From contig NZ_JAHBBF010000012.1 of assembly GCF_019331725.1 (NCBI RefSeq), forward strand, positions 31,510 through 95,509: a DNA stretch of 64,000 nucleotides, in the 5' to 3' direction. Made by a program: the position numbers and the translations under genes. The stretch comes from Bifidobacterium saguinibicoloris. Its GTDB lineage: Bacteria; Actinomycetota; Actinomycetes; Actinomycetales; Bifidobacteriaceae. The notes below the pieces were generated by a model. It was not told the DNA's origin and did not search any database. It worked only from the letters and a program-made list of their open reading frames with translations. Below are positions 17,658 to 27,000 of the stretch, in pieces (within the stretch, counting starts at the first letter, position 1; each line of letters opens with the position of its first letter).

Positions 17658-20600
17658 CTACTGGCGATGGCGCCCGCGGCGCTTGAGCAATGCTGTACCG
17701 ATGGCGCCCATGATTAGGGCTGCAGCCAGGAGACCCGTCACCGCAACACCGGTTTTGGACAATCTGCCGGTTGCCGAGGAACCGGCCTTCCGGTTCGTGC
17801 CGTTGCCTGTGCCGCCGTTATCGGGTGTGGTCGGCTTGCCGGAGGCCGTCGTGCCGCCAGTCCCATTGCCGGTCCCACCGGTCCCGCCTTGACCGTCGCC
17901 ACCGGTGTCTGTCTTCTTCGTGACGGTTACCGTGTACAGCGCCGACGATGTGGCGAATGCGGTGTCTCCGTTGTAGGTGACGGTCAACTTGTGCTCGCCT
18001 GCGGTCAGATCCGTCGGCAGGGTGATGGAGACGGTGCCGTCTTCGCCCAGCGTGCCGCTGGCAAGCGTCTGGCCGTTCTCGGTGAGAGTGACTGCTCCGG
18101 TGGGCTTCGCGCTCTGGCTGATGCCGATGACCTCGACCTTCACGGAAGTGTCGGAACCTTCCTCGACTGTGGACGGTCCGGAGACCATGGTTCGGCTGTC
18201 CGCCAGGTTTCGTCCGGCACATGGGTCCGGGTCGGCGCCCGGGTCCGGAGCGGATTCCGCGTCCTTGCCATTCGTATCCACCACGCCGTCATCCTCGCGG
18301 ATGGTGAACGGGGCGAACGTGTTCTTCGTGATCGCGCCGGATACTACGGCGATGGTCGATGTGAACGATGTGGTCGGCTGGGTGGATTTCGCGGTATCCC
18401 CGGTCACCGGCACATCCACCACCACGCAGTCCTGTCCGGGTTGGAACGTGAACCCGGTGGCGGCGGGGGCTGCGTTCGGACCGTCCTTCACTTTCGAGAT
18501 CACTTCGAATCGACCGGTCACCGGTTTCGTGGATTTGCGGTCCAAGGTGATACCGACCTTCACGGAACGGGAGCCGTTGCCTTCGTTCACGTACGTACTG
18601 CCGACGCTCACCTGCGGCAGGCTGGGTGCGGGCGTGGAGGAGCCGGCGGAGGGGTTCGCGAATGCCAGATCGGACAGGTACGCGGTACCCGTGTCCGTCA
18701 GGGAGGAGAAGCGTACGGCGGTCACGTTCGTCAGGTCCACGCCGGTGAATGCGCTTAATGGGATGGACGCCTGTCGCAGTATCGTCTTGCCGATGTAGTC
18801 GCCGCCGTCGCCGGGCAACGGGGAGAGCGCGTCGGAATAGTCGGCCGTGGAGACGGAGGCGGAAGCGCCTGCAGCGTCCGTCAGCATGATGGATAGGTCG
18901 GTCGCCGCGTTTTCGAACGCTCCGGGAGCGGCGCGGAAGTTCAACGACTGGTATCCGGATGCGTCACGGGAGGCGGAAGGCACGTCGACCGTCAACGAGG
19001 TATCCTTCGCGGTCCAATCGAACTTCATCACCGCGGTGCCGGGGGAGGATTTCGCGAACCGCATGGCTGCCCAATGCGGGATGCGTGAGGATGGCAGGTC
19101 CGCGCCGCAGCTTTTCGCGTCACTGCAGATCATGGCCGTGGCCGTATCGGATGTGGACGTGGTGGTGGTCGGGCTGGTGAACGGGTTGATGGACGCCTGT
19201 GCGTCGCTGGGCGTCTGAACGGTGGAGGAGACCTTCGCTGTGCCGTACACGGAGTTCGTCACATTGCTGCCGTCGAAGAACGGCAGATACTGCTGGTCTC
19301 CGCCCATGGTGAACAGGAACCAGGATTGCAGGATGCCGTTGCCCACGGCACGTTCCTGTTCGTCCGTGAGGCGCTCGCTGGTGGGCGAGTTCACGCCGCA
19401 CACGGGGTTGGTCTGGTCTTCGTCCGCATAACCCCAGTCGTCGCTGGCCGCATGATCGTACTGGCCGGGCGTCCAGACGGTGTTGAAGAAGTTGTGGTTC
19501 GCGCCGCGTACCAGCACGGTGGAGCGCAGTACGCCGTCCTGGAACGAGGCGGATGTGTCGTCGATGAAATGCTGACCTTGCAGGTTGCTCACGTCGCCGT
19601 CGCAGTATGGCAGGGTGGTCATCAGGGAGACGCCGGGGAGAGTGAGGCGGCTGAAGTCGACGGGCGCCAGTGCGAATACGGATCTGATGGCGTACGGCTG
19701 GTCTAGGGTCTGGTTGAGTTGCGCGGCGCGCACCACGCCTTCTCCGCCACGGGAGTGACCCATGAGGCCGATATTGCTGAGGTCGAGACGGCCGGTTAGA
19801 GCGGTGCCGAGTCCGTCCACGCTGCCGGCGTTCGCGCGTTTGAGATAATCGAGATGGTCGAGGACGAGCCAGCCGCGTGCGGCGGCGCCGTAATCCGAGG
19901 CCAGCTGGTTATCGTTCGCGTTGATGGCGTTGGCGCTGATGGATACCACCGCATAGCCGCGGGACGCCAAGAGTTTGGCCGTGTACTCGTAACCTAGATA
20001 GCTGGGCACGTCCACTTGGCCGTCCACGCATGGGTATCGGTTGGGGTTCTGCACGCCTTCCTTGACGGTGGCGCAGGAGGTGTGACGGCCGTGGAGCAGG
20101 ACGACGAGCGGACTGGGCGTGGTTTTGTTGGAGGGGTAGTAGGCGATGCCGCGGAATTCGCCTTTGATGCCGCCGATGTCCTTGAGGTCGATGGCCTGAT
20201 CGCCCAGATCATAGGTTTGTTCGGCCACTTGGTATTGGCCGGGTTTGTCCAGGTCCGTGTCGACTACGGTTTTGGCGATGCCGTCCGGTTCCGCATCCGG
20301 TGTTGCGTTCGGCGCGCTTTTGCGCGCCTTGGCTTTACTTCTCGGTGTGATGCCGGTGTCGTCGAAGCCGATGGCGAACGTTTTGGCGGCGTCAGCTGTG
20401 GGGTTGTCGGTGATGAGGGTGACTGCGGAACCGTCCAGGGTTTCGTGTGCCGCGCCTAGGTCGGTGCCGTCCGCGTAGATGTGCGGTGCCGCGTCACGCA
20501 TGGGCAGGTCACCGGTGATGGTGACGGAGACTTGGTAGCCGCCGGCGACTTTGGTGACTGTCCAGTTGTCGCCGGATGAGATGGTCTGGCCATTTGCCGA

Positions 20601-20729
20601 TTGCGTTTCGGTGGGCGATTGGGGTGCTGCCGTTGCGGTCAATGGCGCGATGCCCAGCGAGATCGCCAATGTCAACGCTCCTGCGATGGCGACGAGCCGC
20701 TTTCCGTGTGATGTGATGAACAGTCCCAT
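17658..20729 (-). CDS. Large secreted alpha/beta-hydrolase with Ig-like domains and a sorting-signal-like C-terminus
   Basis: A 1023-residue exported protein. Signal peptide MGLFITSHGKRLVAIAGALT... ends near ATAAPQ. The alpha/beta-hydrolase core (about 170-480) has LVVLLHGRHTSC, the nucleophile elbow GLMGHSRGGEG (Ser about 326) and a late histidine in GANHNFF. A beta-rich region (about 560-700) follows, then a Calx-beta-like segment (STYVNEGNGSRSVKVGITLD) and a bacterial Ig-like domain (TVEEGSDTSVKVEVIG...). A Gly/Thr-rich linker precedes LSKTG (about 990), a hydrophobic helix and KRRGRHRQ, a class-variant LPxTG cell-wall signal. Probably an esterase displayed on the surface; the substrate is unknown. 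Start 20729 has GAGAGGAAG upstream. Confidence 0.82.
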   Translation of the reverse strand: MGLFITSHGKRLVAIAGALTLAISLGIAPLTATAAPQSPTETQSANGQTISSGDNWTVTKVAGGYQVSVTITGDLPMRDAAPHIYADGTDLGAAHETLDGSAVTLITDNPTADAAKTFAIGFDDTGITPRSKAKARKSAPNATPDAEPDGIAKTVVDTDLDKPGQYQVAEQTYDLGDQAIDLKDIGGIKGEFRGIAYYPSNKTTPSPLVVLLHGRHTSCATVKEGVQNPNRYPCVDGQVDVPSYLGYEYTAKLLASRGYAVVSISANAINANDNQLASDYGAAARGWLVLDHLDYLKRANAGSVDGLGTALTGRLDLSNIGLMGHSRGGEGVVRAAQLNQTLDQPYAIRSVFALAPVDFSRLTLPGVSLMTTLPYCDGDVSNLQGQHFIDDTSASFQDGVLRSTVLVRGANHNFFNTVWTPGQYDHAASDDWGYADEDQTNPVCGVNSPTSERLTDEQERAVGNGILQSWFLFTMGGDQQYLPFFDGSNVTNSVYGTAKVSSTVQTPSDAQASINPFTSPTTTTSTSDTATAMICSDAKSCGADLPSSRIPHWAAMRFAKSSPGTAVMKFDWTAKDTSLTVDVPSASRDASGYQSLNFRAAPGAFENAATDLSIMLTDAAGASASVSTADYSDALSPLPGDGGDYIGKTILRQASIPLSAFTGVDLTNVTAVRFSSLTDTGTAYLSDLAFANPSAGSSTPAPSLPQVSVGSTYVNEGNGSRSVKVGITLDRKSTKPVTGRFEVISKVKDGPNAAPAATGFTFQPGQDCVVVDVPVTGDTAKSTQPTTSFTSTIAVVSGAITKNTFAPFTIREDDGVVDTNGKDAESAPDPGADPDPCAGRNLADSRTMVSGPSTVEEGSDTSVKVEVIGISQSAKPTGAVTLTENGQTLASGTLGEDGTVSITLPTDLTAGEHKLTVTYNGDTAFATSSALYTVTVTKKTDTGGDGQGGTGGTGNGTGGTTASGKPTTPDNGGTGNGTNRKAGSSATGRLSKTGVAVTGLLAAALIMGAIGTALLKRRGRHRQ

Positions 20730-21095
20730 GCTTCTTCCTCTCTGTGAGACCGGTGGAGAGGAGATGGGAACGGTTGCGCGCATATGCCACGGCATGCAGG
20801 CATGCGCGATGGTCTATGCGCGGAAAAACGTCTGGTTGGTTCGGCGGTGCTGTTGCATCGGACTCTCTCCTCTTCACCGTTCATGGTGCGGGTAGGAGGT
20901 TTCCGGAAGCTTGCCGAACGATATCGGCTGGATTGCGTTGGCATTACGCGGTGAACCGGCTGCACGAAACAATGTCATCCGGTGGAAATGTTCAGCAGGT
21001 GGGTGACCATTGTAAATGAGAATACAGCCTGTGATGAATCACACTCCGTTGGGTTACCATATATCTGGTTGATTGACTGTGTATTGAGGTGAGAT
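20730..21095. other. Divergent intergenic region between surface hydrolase and GtrB-like genes
   Basis: No gene is seen. GC content falls towards 21000-21095, where a GTGAT..ATCAC inverted repeat (21031-21042), the TACCATATAT segment and a good GAGGTGA ribosome-binding site precede the glycosyltransferase start. A promoter is likely there, but I cannot fix its boxes. Confidence 0.4.
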
Positions 21096-22064
21096 ATGGA
21101 CGTAAAGGTCGGAGAACAGCTAGTTTCCGATAGACGGACGATTACGGTGCTGATTCCTTGCTATAACGAGCAGGAATCGTTGCCGTTGCTGTTCGAACGT
21201 ATGGATGCTCTGGTGGGTAATACCAGTGACATCGAATATACGGTGCTGTTCGTGGATGACGGTTCCAAGGATGAGACCCGTCCATTGATTAAGCGGTACG
21301 CGCGGGAACACGCGTATGTGGAGTACATCTTTCTGTCGCGTAACTTTGGCAAGGAGAAGGCCATGTATGCGGGCATCGAGAACGTACATACGGATGGCCT
21401 GGTGATCATCGACGCCGACCTGCAGGATCCGCCGGAGTTGATTCCTCAGATGGCTGAACTGTGGCGTCAAGGCTATGACGATGTGTACGCACGCAGACGT
21501 TCCCGTGAGGGGGAGAGCTGGTTGAAGAAGGCGACCAGCCGCTGGTATTACGATCTTCTGCAGAAGGTGTCCGGCGTGGCCATCCAGAAGGATACCGGTG
21601 ATTTCCGTCTGTTGGACCGCAAGTGCATCGATGCGTTGAAGCGTCTCAACGAGTCCGAAAGGAACTCCAAGGCGTTGTTCAGCTGGATCGGGTTCAAGAA
21701 GATTGAGTTCCTGTACGACCGCGACAAGCGCGTGGCGGGTAAGACCAAGTGGAACTACATGAAGCTGTTCCATCTGGCCATGGACGGCATCACCAGCTTC
21801 ACCACGATGCCGTTGAAGATTGCCACATGGGCGGGCAGTCTGGTGTCCTTCGCAGCCATTGTGTACGCCATCGTCATTCTGGTGCGAACACTGGCTTGGG
21901 GCGTGGACGTACCTGGTTATGCGTCCACCATGGTGGTGGTGCTGATTCTCGGTGGCATCCAGCTGCTAAGCCTCGGCATTATCGGCGAGTACCTCGGGCG
22001 TGTGTTCATGCAGACAAAGAATCGGCCTAATTATCTTGTACAGGAGCAGCACATTGTCAAGTGA
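21096..22064 (+). CDS. GtrB/DPM1-like polyprenyl-phosphate glycosyltransferase (GT2)
   Basis: A 322-residue membrane-attached GT2. The N-terminal GT-A domain begins TVLIPCYNEQESLPLLFERM (about 15-34), with VDDGSKDETR, the metal-binding DADLQDPPEL (about 109-118) and RRSREGESWLKKATSRWYY typical of GtrB/DPM1. Two C-terminal transmembrane helices follow (about 235-255 and 270-292). Such enzymes move a sugar from UDP- or dTDP-sugar to undecaprenyl phosphate on the inner leaflet. The stop overlaps the GTG of the next gene (GTGA), so the pair is coupled, as in gtr-type systems in which the downstream GT-C protein uses the lipid-linked sugar outside. No GtrA-like flippase gene is present here. GC is lower than the neighbours. 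Confidence 0.88.
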   Translation: MDVKVGEQLVSDRRTITVLIPCYNEQESLPLLFERMDALVGNTSDIEYTVLFVDDGSKDETRPLIKRYAREHAYVEYIFLSRNFGKEKAMYAGIENVHTDGLVIIDADLQDPPELIPQMAELWRQGYDDVYARRRSREGESWLKKATSRWYYDLLQKVSGVAIQKDTGDFRLLDRKCIDALKRLNESERNSKALFSWIGFKKIEFLYDRDKRVAGKTKWNYMKLFHLAMDGITSFTTMPLKIATWAGSLVSFAAIVYAIVILVRTLAWGVDVPGYASTMVVVLILGGIQLLSLGIIGEYLGRVFMQTKNRPNYLVQEQHIVK

Positions 22065-23887
22065 ACAGATGCCTGCAATTCGCTACGGGGGGGGGGCTTG
22101 AGGCTGCGCAGAAAAAGCGTGTGCTCGTGCTGCTCTTGTTGGTAGTGTGGGCTATCGCGAGTATCCCAATGTTCATGACTTACTTGCCCATTACGGACGG
22201 TCATGACATTTTATTCCATCTGTACCGTATCCAAGGCATCGCGGATGGACTAAGGAACGGACAATTTCCGGTTCGTATGCAGTATGTGCAACTTGATGGT
22301 TACGGGTATCCTGTGTCCATTATGTATGGGGATATATTTCTTTACCCCTCTGCGATCCTGCACATACTGGGGCTGTCCGTCAACACTGCTTACAAGCTAT
22401 TTGTGTTAGTGCTGAATTTGCTGACGGTGGTGACCACATTCGTTCTTGTAAAGCGTGTCTTCAAGTCCGATTTCGTCGCATTCGTGGGCGCTGCCTTATG
22501 GACACTGGCTCCTTACCGTTTGGAGGATGTGTATCTCCGCGCTGCTGTGGGTGAATACACGGCGTTGTTCTTTTTCCCGATACTTCTGTATGGCTGGTAT
22601 GCAATCGTGTATCCGGGACTCAGCAAGCATCCATGGATTTGGACTTCCATTGGCGCCTCCGGCATCGTCCTGTCTCATGTAATCAGCGTGGTGCTTGTAG
22701 CTGTTCCCATGGTGGTGCTTGTTGTAGTTGGTATCCGGGTCAATTGCACGAAAACCATGTGGAAACAGTTGGCTTTATCAGCAGTGTGCTCGGCGGGGCT
22801 TTGTCTTTGGTATGTAGTGCCATTTTGGGATTATTACCGTAGTGTCGATATGAAAGTCACGCAGATTGATGCTGCTGAGAAGGTCGGCAGCGCAGCAGCC
22901 AACGCAGTACAGCCGGCGCAGCTATTAATGTTCTTGGTGCCGATGCGTGGCGGCAGTGACGGTGATGTCAATCGAATTTCTCAAGATATGCCCTTTGCAC
23001 TTGGCTGGTCGTTGTTGTGCGGCCTTGTTGTGTTCGCCGCACTGATAGCACTGAGGAAAGCCGTGTGTGGAAATCAGCAGAAGCGAATGCTTGATGTAGG
23101 TGGCATTATGGTTGCGGCGAGCATGGTCGCATTGTATTGCTCGATGACCGTGTTTTATTGGCGTATGAACCGCTTCGCCTTGTGGAATAAGCTGATTGCG
23201 GTGTTGTCGTCCATTCAATTTCCGTGGCGGTTCCTCGGTGTAGCGTCTGCTTTGCTGGTTGTGGTATCCTGCGCTGCCATCTATTGCTTACTCCTTAATA
23301 AGGATTTTGCGATATGGGGACGAAGGGCCGGGGCGCTGATGGTAATTATCGCCGCATGCGAAGCCGGCTTCGCTACAACCAGCTGGATGCAGAATTCCAT
23401 TTCATCCAGTCCTTTCTCCGATACGGTAGATAATCATGCTGCTTCATATGGGGTGATGAGCGGCGAGTATCTTCCTGCCGGTTTTGACGTTGCTTATTTG
23501 GATAGACATTCGGCTGTTCCTACGAGCACGAAAGTGAGTATCGGACAGTACATACAGCGTGATGGAACCGTCGATTTGACGGTTTCCGCATCTTCGCGCG
23601 GCACGGTAACGTTGCCGTTACTGATGTATCCGTATTATCATGCCGTTACAAAGTCTGGTGATGAGTTGATGCTTACGGCGTCACGTAATGGAATGATGCA
23701 ACTCCACGTGCCCAATGGATACAAAGGTACGGTGCATATCGCCTATACGGAGCCTCTCGTATGGAGATTATCTGAAGTTGTTTCAGCCTGTGCGGTCGGC
23801 GGCTTGCTTATGTATGGCGTATGGGCGCGGCGAGAATTCTGCGAATGGCATAGGCATAAGCCCCGTTCAGAGGTTGTTACCCGCTAG
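22061..23887 (+). CDS. Multi-pass GT-C-like membrane protein (6-PTP-synthase-related/YfhO-like family)
   Basis: A 608-residue protein with about twelve transmembrane segments. After the first helix (VLVLLLLVVWAIASIPMFMT) an external loop has PITDGHDILFHLYRIQGI, the acidic motif expected of a GT-C catalytic loop. ADGLRNGQFPVRMQY and the DGYGYPVSIMYGD block are characteristic of the membrane family annotated as 6-pyruvoyl-tetrahydropterin-synthase-related or YfhO-like. The soluble C-terminal part (about 470-570) is extracytoplasmic, followed by a final helix. With the GtrB-like neighbour it probably adds a side-chain sugar to a surface polymer. Translation starts at GTG 22061, overlapping the previous stop. 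A run of ten G (22087-22096) falls in codons 9-12; with G9, ATG 22069 would be in frame instead. Confidence 0.78.
   Translation: MNRCLQFATGGGLEAAQKKRVLVLLLLVVWAIASIPMFMTYLPITDGHDILFHLYRIQGIADGLRNGQFPVRMQYVQLDGYGYPVSIMYGDIFLYPSAILHILGLSVNTAYKLFVLVLNLLTVVTTFVLVKRVFKSDFVAFVGAALWTLAPYRLEDVYLRAAVGEYTALFFFPILLYGWYAIVYPGLSKHPWIWTSIGASGIVLSHVISVVLVAVPMVVLVVVGIRVNCTKTMWKQLALSAVCSAGLCLWYVVPFWDYYRSVDMKVTQIDAAEKVGSAAANAVQPAQLLMFLVPMRGGSDGDVNRISQDMPFALGWSLLCGLVVFAALIALRKAVCGNQQKRMLDVGGIMVAASMVALYCSMTVFYWRMNRFALWNKLIAVLSSIQFPWRFLGVASALLVVVSCAAIYCLLLNKDFAIWGRRAGALMVIIAACEAGFATTSWMQNSISSSPFSDTVDNHAASYGVMSGEYLPAGFDVAYLDRHSAVPTSTKVSIGQYIQRDGTVDLTVSASSRGTVTLPLLMYPYYHAVTKSGDELMLTASRNGMMQLHVPNGYKGTVHIAYTEPLVWRLSEVVSACAVGGLLMYGVWARREFCEWHRHKPRSEVVTR
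22087..22096 (+). repeat. Homopolymeric G10 tract near the 5' end of the GT-C gene
   Basis: Ten consecutive G. In the present length the frame from GTG 22061 reads on, while ATG 22069 runs into TGA directly after the tract. One G fewer would put ATG 22069 in frame and GTG 22061 out. Eleven G would close both starts. This is the arrangement of a slippage-controlled phase-variable gene. Confidence 0.9.
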
Positions 23888-23932
23888 ATTTGCGATACAC
23901 GTTTCTTGCGGGGTGGCTGAATGATGAACAAA

Positions 23933-23965
23933 GGAGGCGGCTCTCACGTAGTGAGAGCCGCCTCC
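23933..23965. terminator. 15-bp perfect hairpin after the GT-C gene
   Basis: GGAGGCGGCTCTCAC / GTGAGAGCCGCCTCC with a 3-nt GTA loop, 45 bp after the stop at 23887 and 70 bp before the next start. No U-tract follows. The left arm is itself ribosome-binding-like (AAAGGAGG), but no start codon follows it. Most likely a factor-independent I-shaped terminator. Confidence 0.75.
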
Positions 23966-24035
23966 TCGCCATATGGGCGGTTGTCGACTTGCCGTCGCAT
24001 GATATAGCGGAACCGAGAGATGGAGAACCATAACC

Positions 24036-27000
24036 ATGATGTATAAACACGGTCTGTCCCATGCGATGAAGGGGCTTGCCGCGGGGCTGTCGGTCATCTC
24101 GATGCTGGCTGTCACCGTGTGCGTTCCCGCGTTGGCTGCGGAAGGCACGGCAACCCAGCCGCAGACGACGCAGATGGAGTCTTCTTCCACAGATCCTTCG
24201 ACTTCCGCAAGTCCCACTCAGGAGGGGACAGAAGGCGCAGCTCCTTCTGATACGGGAGACTCAGCCTCCACATCGACGACCGAGGGAAACACGTCATCCC
24301 AGACGAATTCCGCCGCCGATGGCTCACTCAACGGCATGCAGCAATCCGCGCCCCGGCAGCAGACGGAACAGCCTCAGGCGCAAAGCGCTGATACCGCGAC
24401 CAGCAAGCTGAATGCCTTGGCGGCTGCGAACAAGGATCTTGTCCCCTCTGGTGAATACACCATCTCCAGCGCGCTGAACACCGATCTGGTGCTGGACGTG
24501 GCCGGCGGCGACACCCGTTCCGGTTCCAACGTGCAGATCTACACGGACAACGCCACCGCCGCTCAGCGCTGGAAGGTCACCAACGACAACGGGTATCTGA
24601 CCATCGTCAACGAGAAATCCGGCAAAGCGTTGGATGTGGCTTGGGGCAGCAACCAACCTGGAGCCAACGTGCAGCAGTACACGTCCAACAACTCGCAGGC
24701 GCAGCGGTGGATCGCCGTCCCCAATGGTGATTACGTCACGTTGCGTTCCGCGGTTGACCCTTCCAAGCAGCTCGTCTTGGATGTGACCGGTGGCAACGCC
24801 CGCTCCGCAGCCAACGTGCAGACGTTCACCGGCAACGGCACCAAGGCTCAGCAGTGGAAGTTCGAGACGCCGCGGCCGAGCATGGCGGACAGGCTTGATA
24901 GTCTCGCCGCTGCGAACAAGGACGTGGTGAGCGCCGGTGAATACACCGTCTCCTCGGGACTGCGCTCCACCTTGGTGCTGGACGTCTCCGGCGGCAGCAA
25001 GTCCAATGGTGCCAACGTGCAGAACTACGAGGATAACGCCACTGCGGCACAGCGTTGGAAGGTCGTCAAGGACTCCAAGGGTTACCTGATACTCATCAAC
25101 AAGGCGTCCGGCAAGGCGTTGGACGTGGCCGGCGGCAGTGCTGCCAGCGGTACCAACGTGCAGCAATTCGCTTCCAACGGCAGTCGTGCGCAGAAATGGA
25201 TCGCCATTCCCGTAGGTAACAAGGTCGTGCTGCAGTCCGCCATCGCGGTGCTGCATCCACCGGTGTTGGATGTGGCCGGCGGCAGCGCCAAGTCTGGTGC
25301 CAACGTGCAGGTGTATACGCGCAATGATTCCAACGCCCAGCAATGGACCTTCGAGGCGCCCCGTCCCGGTTTCGACAAGCGACTTGACCAGCTGGCAACT
25401 GACAACAAGGGCACGATTGCCCCGGGCACCTACAGCATCACGTCCGCGTTGAGCGCCAATCTCTCTCTGGATGTGGCCGGTGGCAGCACTGGCAACAGTG
25501 CCAACGTGCAGATCTACACGGACAACATCACTCCGGCGCAGCGTTGGAAAGTCACCCAAGACGCCACCGGCTACCTGACCATTACCAATGAGGGATCGGG
25601 CAAAGTCCTGGATGTGGATAACGGCAATAATAAACCGGGCACCAATGTGCAGCAGTTTGTGTCCAACGGTACCCGTGCGCAGAAGTGGGTCGCCATCCGT
25701 ACTGGAGACAACGTCATCCTGCGGTCCGCACTCGTCAGCGGTAATACGGCAAGGGCTTTGGACGTGGCCGGTGGTACCGCCAAGTCTGGTGCCAACGTGC
25801 AGATTTTCACAGCGAACGGCACCGTCGCGCAGCAGTGGAAGTTCGTCGCGTTGCCCGAGGTCAAGGCGCCAATCCGCACTTACTGGAACAAGAACCTGTG
25901 GTTGGGCCGCCCCACGGCTACCGCCGTCACCACCGAAGGCGGATACAAGCAGACGTTCCAGAACGGCGTGGTGTACTACCGTTCCTCCTCGCAGTCCGTG
26001 TTCTCCGTGCGCGGTGAGATCCTGAACAAATACAACAGCCTCAACGCCGAACAGGGAGTCCTCGGCTTCCCCACCGGCGAAATGAAGACCGACAGCACCA
26101 AGCACGCGCAGACCCAGCAGTTCGAGCGCGGGCAGATTGCATGGTCCCGGAACAACGGTGCCTTCACTCTGCAGGGCGACATCGCGGCATTCTGGACCGA
26201 ACACCAGTCCGGCCCTTACTGGGCGGGCTACCCCAAGTCCGATGCCACCACGCAAGAGGACGGCTCCGCCACTCAGACTTTCGAACAGGGCACGCTCATC
26301 AGCGACGTGAACCACACCGCCGTTCCCAGCATCTGGACCCGCTGGACCAACGAAAATGGAGCGGATGGCGCTCTTGGTAAAGCCGCGGACAATATCGTGG
26401 TGCAGCGTACCGATGGTAGTTACGTCAAGCAGTTCGCCAACGGCATCATCGCGGCCACGTCCAACACGGACGTCGACGCCACACGCGTGGTCAGCGGCGA
26501 AGTCTATACGTACTGGCTGAAGCATCAGACCCTCGGCGACCCCACCAGCGAGCTGACCGACGTCAGGTCCGGCTCTTGGCAGTCGTTCACTGGAGGCACC
26601 GTGTACGTCTCCGCAAAGTACGGCACGCACGCAGTGCGTAGTCCCATTCTGGAGAAGTATGTTTCACTTCAGTCCGAGCGGGGAACGCTTGGGTATCCGA
26701 CCTCCGAACAGCGTTTGCTGAAGGGTGGGGTATCCCAGTCTTTCCAGCATGGTGAGATTCATTGGTCGTCTGCCACTGGGACGCACTTCACGCGTGGTGC
26801 GATTCAGGATTACTGGAAGACCAATGGCGGACAAACAGGCTGGTTGGGATATCCGACCACGGATGAGACGACCGGCCTGCGTGACGGTGGTGCTTCCCAG
26901 CGTTTCCAAGGCGGTACCGTGTTCAAGGCTCCTCAGACTAGTGCGCATGCCGTGAAAAAATCCATCCTCAAAAAGTATGCCGATATCGGTTATGAAAACA

